This document shows, in pieces, positions 44,931 to 50,014 of a stretch of 50,014 bases of DNA. Both the position numbers and the translations under genes were made by a program. The notes beneath the pieces are model-generated. The model made no database searches and was not told where the DNA came from. It was given only the letters and a program-made list of their open reading frames with translations. How positions within the stretch are numbered: the first letter of the stretch is position 1; each line of letters opens with the position of its first letter. Origin of the DNA: an uncultured Clostridia bacterium (GTDB lineage Bacteria > Bacillota > Clostridia > TANB77 > CAG-508); contig CANQHI010000006.1 in assembly GCA_947623725.1 (NCBI GenBank), positions 1 to 50,014 on the forward strand, written 5' to 3'.

Positions 44931-45779
44931 ATGACTATGAAAATAATAAAATCAACACAGAAAAATTATTCAGAAAAGTTATTAAAAATAAAAAACTATC
45001 CTAAAAAATTATATGTAGAAGGAAGCTTAGAATTATTTGATAAACCAATAGTTGCAATTGTTGGTTCAAGAGATTGCAGTGAATATGGGAAAGAACAAGC
45101 AAAAAGATTTTCACAAGAATTATCAAAAAAAGGTATATGTATAATAAGTGGTTTAGCTAGAGGAATCGATACAATTGCTCATATTAATTCAATTGAAAAT
45201 GAAGGAAAAACTATTGCAGTTCTAGCTTCTGGGTTTAAAAATATTTATCCACCAGAAAATAAAATCTTAGTAGAAAAAATTGTAAACTCAGGTGGAGCTG
45301 TAATTTCTGAATTTCAACCAGATGAAGAAATTGATATGAGTAAGTTTCCTAGAAGAAATAGAATAATAAGTGGATTAGCTGATGCAATTTTAGTGGTGGA
45401 AGCTAAATATAGAAGTGGAAGTACAATTACAGCTAGATATGGATTTAGTCAAAATAAAGAGGTATTTTGTATACCAGGAAATATAAGTGAAAAAAATAGT
45501 TATGGAACAAATAAATTAATTCAAGAAGGGGCAAGTCTTGTGATTTCTCCTAAAGATATATTAAATAGTTTAAATTATGATGAATGTGATGAAAAAATAA
45601 ATATTGATGGAAAATATAAAGAAATATATGAAAATATTGGAACAATTCCAGTATCAGTTAATGAAATTTCTAGAAGAGCTAATAAAACAATTCAAGAAAC
45701 AAACGAAATACTTTTTATGCTTGAAGTTGATGGCTTTATAAAAAGCTTGCCAGGAGATAAATATGTAATAAAAGAATAA
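44931..45779 (+). CDS. dprA: DNA processing protein DprA
   Basis: A 282-aa Rossmann-like ssDNA-binding protein that loads RecA on incoming DNA. Motifs are PIVAIVGSRDCSEYGKEQAK, CIISGLARGIDTIAHI, FPRRNRIISGLADAILVVEA, GSTITARYGFSQNKEVFCIP and GTNKLIQEGASLV. A C-terminal winged helix begins at about residue 225. With ComM it suggests natural competence or recombinational repair. AAAGGAGCAAAG precedes the ATG. Confidence 0.96.
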   Translation: MTMKIIKSTQKNYSEKLLKIKNYPKKLYVEGSLELFDKPIVAIVGSRDCSEYGKEQAKRFSQELSKKGICIISGLARGIDTIAHINSIENEGKTIAVLASGFKNIYPPENKILVEKIVNSGGAVISEFQPDEEIDMSKFPRRNRIISGLADAILVVEAKYRSGSTITARYGFSQNKEVFCIPGNISEKNSYGTNKLIQEGASLVISPKDILNSLNYDECDEKINIDGKYKEIYENIGTIPVSVNEISRRANKTIQETNEILFMLEVDGFIKSLPGDKYVIKE

Positions 45780-45829
45780 AAAATTATTTAATAAAATATT
45801 AATTTGAAAAAAATAAGAAGAAGGGGAAT

Positions 45830-46189
45830 ATGAGTGAAAATCAAACATTAGGAAAGATAGGGGAAAATCTTGCATACAAATATTTACAAGAAAAAGGATA
45901 TAAAATTTTATGTAGGAATTTTAGATGTAGACAGGGAGAAATTGATGTAATTGCACAAGATAAAAATGAAATTGTGTTTATAGAAGTTAAGACAAGGATA
46001 AGTTTAAATTGTGGTTTGCCATCAGAAGCGGTAAACAAACAGAAGAAAAAACATATTTTGAGGGTGAGCAAATATTATATTTATATTAACAAGTTAGAAG
46101 GAAGAAGTATAAGATTTGATATAATTGAAATTTATAAAAAAGATAAATTTTATATTAATCATATAAAAAATATAGATATTTTATTTTAA
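45830..46189 (+). CDS. YraN-family endonuclease-like protein (UPF0102)
   Basis: A 119-aa PD-(D/E)xK fold protein. It begins TLGKIGENLAYKYLQEKGYK and has the family core CRQGEIDVIAQDKNEIVFIE then VKTR, with catalytic-type Asp, Glu and Lys intact. YraN is often beside dprA or rnhB in Firmicutes. Cellular role uncertain; a DNA-repair or recombination nuclease is the usual guess. Confidence 0.92.
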   Translation: MSENQTLGKIGENLAYKYLQEKGYKILCRNFRCRQGEIDVIAQDKNEIVFIEVKTRISLNCGLPSEAVNKQKKKHILRVSKYYIYINKLEGRSIRFDIIEIYKKDKFYINHIKNIDILF

Positions 46190-46285
46190 ACTAATAGTAA
46201 TAATGAATAAAAAATAATTAAAAATAGATTTATTGTCGAAAACTTTTAATAAATCGACAAAACTTACTATGGAAATAAATGGAAA

Positions 46286-46318
46286 AAGAAACTATAATAT
46301 TTATAGTTTCTTTTTTAT
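46286..46318 (+). terminator. Terminator of the comM-dprA-yraN group
   Basis: AAGAAACTATAA and TTATAGTTTCTT pair perfectly around TAT, followed by a T run, about 97 bases after yraN and 62 before spoIIAA. Confidence 0.9.
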
Positions 46319-46379
46319 AGTTTGAGTAAAAGTAAAATCTTAAATTATAAAAATAATTTTAAACAAAGGAGGGAATCAA

Positions 46380-46730
46380 GTGATTACAAAGTATGACAAA
46401 GAAAATAAAATACTTACATTAATAATAACAGAAGAAATTGACCAACATACAGCAGATAATATTAGAAGAAAATTAGATAATGAAATAGAAATTTATAATT
46501 GCAAAAAAGTAATTTTTGATTTTACAAATATAACTTTTATGGATAGTTCTGGAATAGGAATGGTACTCGGAAGATATAAATTAGTAAAGATGTTAGGAGG
46601 AGAATTTGAATTAATTAATGTAAATAGAAGGCTTAAAAAAATATTTGATATGAGTGGAGTATCAAGAATAATTAAAATTAATAATGAAGGTTTAATAGCA
46701 AAGGAGGAAAACAATGAAGAAGCTATATGA
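46380..46730 (+). CDS. spoIIAA: Anti-sigma F factor antagonist SpoIIAA
   Basis: A 116-aa STAS-domain protein. Unphosphorylated SpoIIAA frees sigma-F from SpoIIAB in the forespore. The phosphorylated Ser lies in [20 protein letters not shown]. The start is GTG with AAAGGAGGG 6 bases upstream. It overlaps spoIIAB by 17 bases, so the two are translationally coupled. Standard length. Confidence 0.95.
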   Translation: MITKYDKENKILTLIITEEIDQHTADNIRRKLDNEIEIYNCKKVIFDFTNITFMDSSGIGMVLGRYKLVKMLGGEFELINVNRRLKKIFDMSGVSRIIKINNEGLIAKEENNEEAI

Positions 46731-47217
46731 TAATGAAATGAAATTAGAATTTTCAAGTAAAACATGTAATGAAGCATTTGCAAGAATAGCAGTAGCAGCA
46801 TTTGTATCACAATTAGATCCAACTATTGATGAACTATCAGATATAAAAACAGCAATTTCAGAGGCTGTTACAAATAGTATTATTCATGGTTATGAAGAAG
46901 GAGAGGGGACTGTAAAAATTGAAGCAAGAATTTATTTAGATACAGTTCAAATTGAAATTATCGATAACGGTAAAGGAATTGAAAATGTTGAAATGGCAAT
47001 GAAACCATTATATACATCTAAGCCGGATTTAGAAAGATCAGGAATGGGATTCACAATAATGGAAAGTTTTATGGACGAAGTAAAGGTTGAATCAGCTTTA
47101 GGATTTGGCACAAGGGTTATTATGAAAAAGAAAATTACTCCGAAGGAAGATATAGATGAAGATAACTTATTAGATGAAAAGCAAAAAGAAGACATAAAAA
47201 ATACATTAGGTGCATAG
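46714..47217 (+). CDS. spoIIAB: Anti-sigma F factor/kinase SpoIIAB
   Basis: A 167-aa GHKL kinase that holds sigma-F and phosphorylates SpoIIAA. The N box is [20 protein letters not shown], the G1 box [17 protein letters not shown], and the G2 box [24 protein letters not shown] is placed before the ATG inside spoIIAA. It has a longer acidic tail than usual (about 20 residues). Confidence 0.95.
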   Translation: MKKLYDNEMKLEFSSKTCNEAFARIAVAAFVSQLDPTIDELSDIKTAISEAVTNSIIHGYEEGEGTVKIEARIYLDTVQIEIIDNGKGIENVEMAMKPLYTSKPDLERSGMGFTIMESFMDEVKVESALGFGTRVIMKKKITPKEDIDEDNLLDEKQKEDIKNTLGA

Positions 47218-47234
47218 AAAATAGGAGAAGATAA

Positions 47235-47936
47235 GTGGACGAAAATCTTAAGATAAAAATATTAGAAGCACAGAATGGAAACAAAGATGTGCTTAATGAG
47301 CTTGTCTTGGAAAATAAAGGATTAATTGTAAATATAGCAAAAAGATTTGAAAATAGAGGTTATGAATTTGATGATATATATCAGATTGGAGCAATAGGTT
47401 TTATAAAAGCAGTTCAAAAATTTGATTTTTCTTATAATGTAATGCTTTCAACTTTTGCAGTAACATATATAATAGGAGAAATAAAAAGATTTTTAAGAGA
47501 TAATGGACCAATAAAGATTTCTAGGCAAATACAAGAATTATCGAGTAAAATTTCCATAGAGCAAAAACAAAATCCTGATATAAGCATAGAAGATTTAGCA
47601 AAAAAATTAAAAGTTGAAAAAGAAGAAATTGCAATAGCATTAGATAGCAAACAATCTATAAAATCAATATATGATAAATCAGATGATGATGACATCACTT
47701 TAATAGATAGACTTGCTTCAAAGGAAAATAACGAAGAAATAATTGTTAATAAGCTTGCTTTGAAACAATGTATTAATAATTTAGAACCAAGAGAAAAAAA
47801 GATAATTTTTTTACGATATTATAAATGTCAAACTCAAAAGAAGGTGGCCGATATTATTGGAATTAGCCAAGTACAAGTTTCTAGGATAGAGAAGAGAGTT
47901 TTAGAAAATTTAAGTAAGGAATTAAAAGAAGCATAA
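47235..47936 (+). CDS. sigF: RNA polymerase sigma-F factor
   Basis: A 233-aa sigma-70-family factor for early forespore transcription. Region 2 is YEFDDIYQIGAIGFIKAVQK followed by FDFSYNVMLSTFAVTYIIGE. Region 3 is KISRQIQELSSKISIEQKQ, and region 4 ends with QKKVADIIGISQVQVSRIEK. The start is GTG with AGGAGA upstream. Its TAA stop shares a base with the ATG of spoIID, so the two are translationally coupled. Confidence 0.96.
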   Translation: MDENLKIKILEAQNGNKDVLNELVLENKGLIVNIAKRFENRGYEFDDIYQIGAIGFIKAVQKFDFSYNVMLSTFAVTYIIGEIKRFLRDNGPIKISRQIQELSSKISIEQKQNPDISIEDLAKKLKVEKEEIAIALDSKQSIKSIYDKSDDDDITLIDRLASKENNEEIIVNKLALKQCINNLEPREKKIIFLRYYKCQTQKKVADIIGISQVQVSRIEKRVLENLSKELKEA

Positions 47937-48935
47937 TGAAAAAGTTTTTTTTATTATTTTTTATTTTTATTATTTTAATATTTATTATTCCAGCGATATT
48001 TTCAAATTCTTTTTATAGTGCTGCTGTGAAAGAGCCAGAAAATATTATAAATGTGGTGGAAGAAAAAATTGAACCATATAATTATAAAGAGCATGGAACC
48101 ATAAAATTATTACATAAGGCTGAAGATAGAGTTGAAGAAATACGGATTAGATGAATATTTATTAGGTGTGGTTTCGAGTGAAATGCCAGCAACATTTGAA
48201 TTAGAAGCTTTAAAAGCACAAGCCGTTGTTGCAAGAACATACACATTGTATACAATTAAAAATGGAAAGAAGCATGAAAATGCAGATATATGTGATGATT
48301 CAAATTGCTGTCAAGCATGGATTTCAAAAGAAGATAGAATGGCAAGATGGGATGAAGGAGTAAGGGAAGAAAACTGGAATAAAATTGTAAAAGCAGTAAA
48401 TGAGACAAAAGGGAAAATGATTGTATATGAAGGGGAAGTTATAGATGCTTTTTTTCATTCAAATAGTGGAGGAATTACTGAAAGTCCAAAAGAAGTCTGG
48501 GGAGGAACAAATTATCCATATTTACAATCGGTTGAAACGGCTGGAGAAGATGCATATTCTCAATATAGTTCTGAGGTTATATTATCTAAAGAAGAACTAA
48601 AAGAAAAAATTTTAGAAAAACATCAAGATTTTAATATAGATTATAATCAGGAAGATTGTATAAAAATATTAGATTATACAGAAGGTCAAAGAGTTAAAAC
48701 TATAAAAATAGGAAATCTTAATTTATCAGGAGTGGAAGTTAGAACTATGTTAGGGCTAAGATCAGCTAATTTTAATGTAGAGTTTGATGGGGATAATATT
48801 AAATTTAGTGTTATTGGATATGGACATGGAGTTGGAATGAGTCAAACAGGTGCAGATAGTATGGCGAAGAATGGCAGTAACTACGAAGATATTATAAAAC
48901 ATTTTTACACAGGTGTAGAAATTGTGGATATGTAG
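47936..48935 (+). CDS. spoIID: Stage II sporulation protein D, with +1 frameshift at CGG
   Basis: With one skip this is a 332-aa membrane-anchored lytic transglycosylase of the engulfment DMP machinery (Bacillus SpoIID has 343). Residues 1-26 form the membrane helix. The zero frame stops two codons after CGG at 48143 (EEI-R-IR). Skipping C gives EEIGLDEYLLGVVSSEMPAT, the exact start of the SpoIID domain with the catalytic-type Glu in SSEMPAT, then LEALKAQAVVARTYTLY, HSNSGGITESPKEVWGG and GYGHGVGMSQTGADSMAKNG. It lies directly after sigF rather than in its usual separate locus. Engulfment would depend on the shift. Confidence 0.92.
48143..48145 (+). other. CGG +1 frameshift site in spoIID
   Basis: Zero-frame GAA ATA CGG ATT AGA TGA. 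Skipping C gives ATA GGA TTA GAT (Ile-Gly-Leu-Asp) and the SpoIID domain. Confidence 0.9.
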
Positions 48936-49071
48936 GTGGTGATTTTTCAGATATTATATGTATATATCCTTTTTGTACATTAACTATATATGAAATATTT
49001 ATTTGTAAATAATGTATATAAGCCTAAAAAATGGAAATAATTCAATTAAGAAATTTTTTAGGAGGATATAT

Positions 49072-49932
49072 ATGAGAGAGAAAAAAAATGAAGAAAAAAA
49101 AAATAAAAAATGGCTTAGTATTACGGGTTTTTTAATATCCATTTTTTTACTATTAATAGCAATAGTTTTATCAGCAAATGAAGAAAAGTCAACAAGAGAG
49201 GCAAAAATAAATACGAATGTAACAATAGTAGAACAAGCAAGTTCAGAATTTAGTAGAACAGTAAATGAAATGAAAGAGGAAACAAAAAATAATGTAAATA
49301 CAAATGCAAGCACAGATGTGAATACTAATGTAACTAATGATTCTAATAGTGTAATTCAAAATAATATTACTTCACAAAATCAAGTTTTTACAAATGCTCC
49401 AAGTGTAGATAATGAAAATTCTAATAATCAGGTAGATGAAAACAATTCAAATAATAATAACACAAATAAAGAAAATAATGATGAAGTTGAACATAATCCA
49501 AATGCTACAGGTGAAAATCAAGCTAAAGAACAATTTATAAAACCGGTAGATGGAGAAAATATAACAAGTTATTCAATGGATAGTTTAACTTATTCTAATA
49601 CACTTCAAGAATGGATTACTCATAGAGGAATTGATATAAAAGCAGATAAAACTACAGTTGTAAAGGCATCTGCTTCTGGAACTGTAAAATATATAAAAGA
49701 AGATCCGAGATATGGACTAAGCATAACAATAGATCATAAAAATGGTTTTCAAACTGTATATTCAAGCTTACTTAGTACAGAATTTGTAAAAGAAGGAGAT
49801 GAAGTTCAGCAAGGTCAATCAATTGGAACAGTTGGAAATTCAGCAGTATTTGAAACACTTGATGGAAGTCATTTGCATTTTGAAATCTTAAAAGATGGAG
49901 AATATGTTAATCCAGATATATATATTAAATAA
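49072..49932 (+). CDS. spoIIQ: SpoIIQ-like M23 (LytM) family protein
   Basis: A 286-aa protein with an N-terminal transmembrane helix (LSITGFLISIFLLLIAIVLS), a long Asn/Thr/Glu-rich linker (about 45-165) and a C-terminal LytM domain. The metal motifs HRGIDIKADK and HLHFEIL are complete, so it could cleave peptidoglycan, unlike the inactive Bacillus SpoIIQ. In clostridia SpoIIQ pairs with SpoIIIAH in the engulfment channel. Context after spoIID supports this. The ATG at 49072 has AGGAGGATA upstream. Confidence 0.87.
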   Translation: MREKKNEEKKNKKWLSITGFLISIFLLLIAIVLSANEEKSTREAKINTNVTIVEQASSEFSRTVNEMKEETKNNVNTNASTDVNTNVTNDSNSVIQNNITSQNQVFTNAPSVDNENSNNQVDENNSNNNNTNKENNDEVEHNPNATGENQAKEQFIKPVDGENITSYSMDSLTYSNTLQEWITHRGIDIKADKTTVVKASASGTVKYIKEDPRYGLSITIDHKNGFQTVYSSLLSTEFVKEGDEVQQGQSIGTVGNSAVFETLDGSHLHFEILKDGEYVNPDIYIK

Positions 49933-49948
49933 AATACAAATAAAAATA

Positions 49949-50014
49949 CAATAGTTTGCAGTTGTGCGCAGCGACCAAACGAAGTGCGAATGGAGCGATA
50001 AAACTTTTGTTTTA
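49949..50014. repeat. Second copy of the GC-rich repeat element, cut by the window end
   Basis: CGAAGTGCGAATGGAGCGA (49980-49998) matches the inner part of the element at 27090-27208 in reverse complement, with one mismatch. Flanking AGTTT and AAACT with A/T runs suggest the same long-stem layout, so it may terminate the sporulation operon. Confidence 0.65.

Noticed and set aside
13251..48935. Random sequencing errors or pseudogenes as the explanation for the frame breaks
   Set aside because: Random errors would not always add a C before an in-frame Gly codon, and the genes have no other damage. I did not fully reject a systematic, motif-specific error; raw reads are needed.
1..50014. CRISPR arrays, tRNA or rRNA genes
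   Set aside because: No regularly spaced repeats, no tRNA acceptor/T-arm patterns and no rRNA-like GC-rich tracts were seen.

Overview
The window comes from a very AT-rich, endospore-forming, Gram-positive bacterium, most likely an uncultured gut-type clostridium. The evidence is the full spoIIAA-spoIIAB-sigF-spoIID run followed by a SpoIIQ-like M23 protein, a YaaL/BofA pair, sortase-anchored surface proteins, AGGAGG-type ribosome binding sites, AGA-dominated arginine usage and a MurE with the DNPR motif typical of meso-diaminopimelate ligases. No rRNA, tRNA, CRISPR array or classical insertion sequence was seen.

Layout. 1-2.4 kb (minus): edge of a mobile element with two tandem large serine recombinases and a 50-aa leader gene. 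2.5-9.5 kb (minus): cell-surface module with an LPQTG-anchored papain-like protease, a C-terminally shortened SpoVD-type PBP, a class B sortase and a second surface protein ending in TPKTG. 9.9-13 kb (plus): two glycosyltransferases and an orphan GHKL sensor kinase. 13.2-18.5 kb (plus): a reduced murein cluster, murE-mraY-ftsW-murG. 18.7-23.4 kb: topA, a small membrane protein and RNase J. 23.5-24.3 kb: hicAB toxin-antitoxin. 24.4-37.9 kb: housekeeping genes (gltX, DUF951, a CBS protein, engB, serS, yaaL/bofA, nth, glmS, lemA/TPM pair), a pilin-like LamG protein and a nucleotidyltransferase. 38.2-43 kb: uvrC, a micro-ORF, a probable small RNA, and RNA-modification genes. 43.2-50 kb: comM, dprA, yraN and the sigma-F sporulation locus.

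Main discovery. Five genes (hicA, murE, the LamG/pilin gene with two sites, comM, spoIID) carry an apparent +1 frameshift, six sites in all. At every site the zero-frame codon is CGG. Skipping its C and reading the following GGN as glycine restores the protein. Reading codon by codon through the other genes, I found CGG in frame only once, in a 117-aa orphan gene at 30741-31094 with foreign-looking codon usage. The simplest biological reading is that CGG is unassigned or hungry in this organism and is routinely read by a +1 shift or four-base decoding (CGGN to Gly). The parallel I know is the mitochondrial cox1 gene of Perkinsus, where AGG and CCC codons are frameshift sites. One of the genes, murE, is normally essential, and in comM the restored glycine is the invariant P-loop residue. 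A codon-specific sequence artefact is the main alternative and cannot be excluded from sequence alone.
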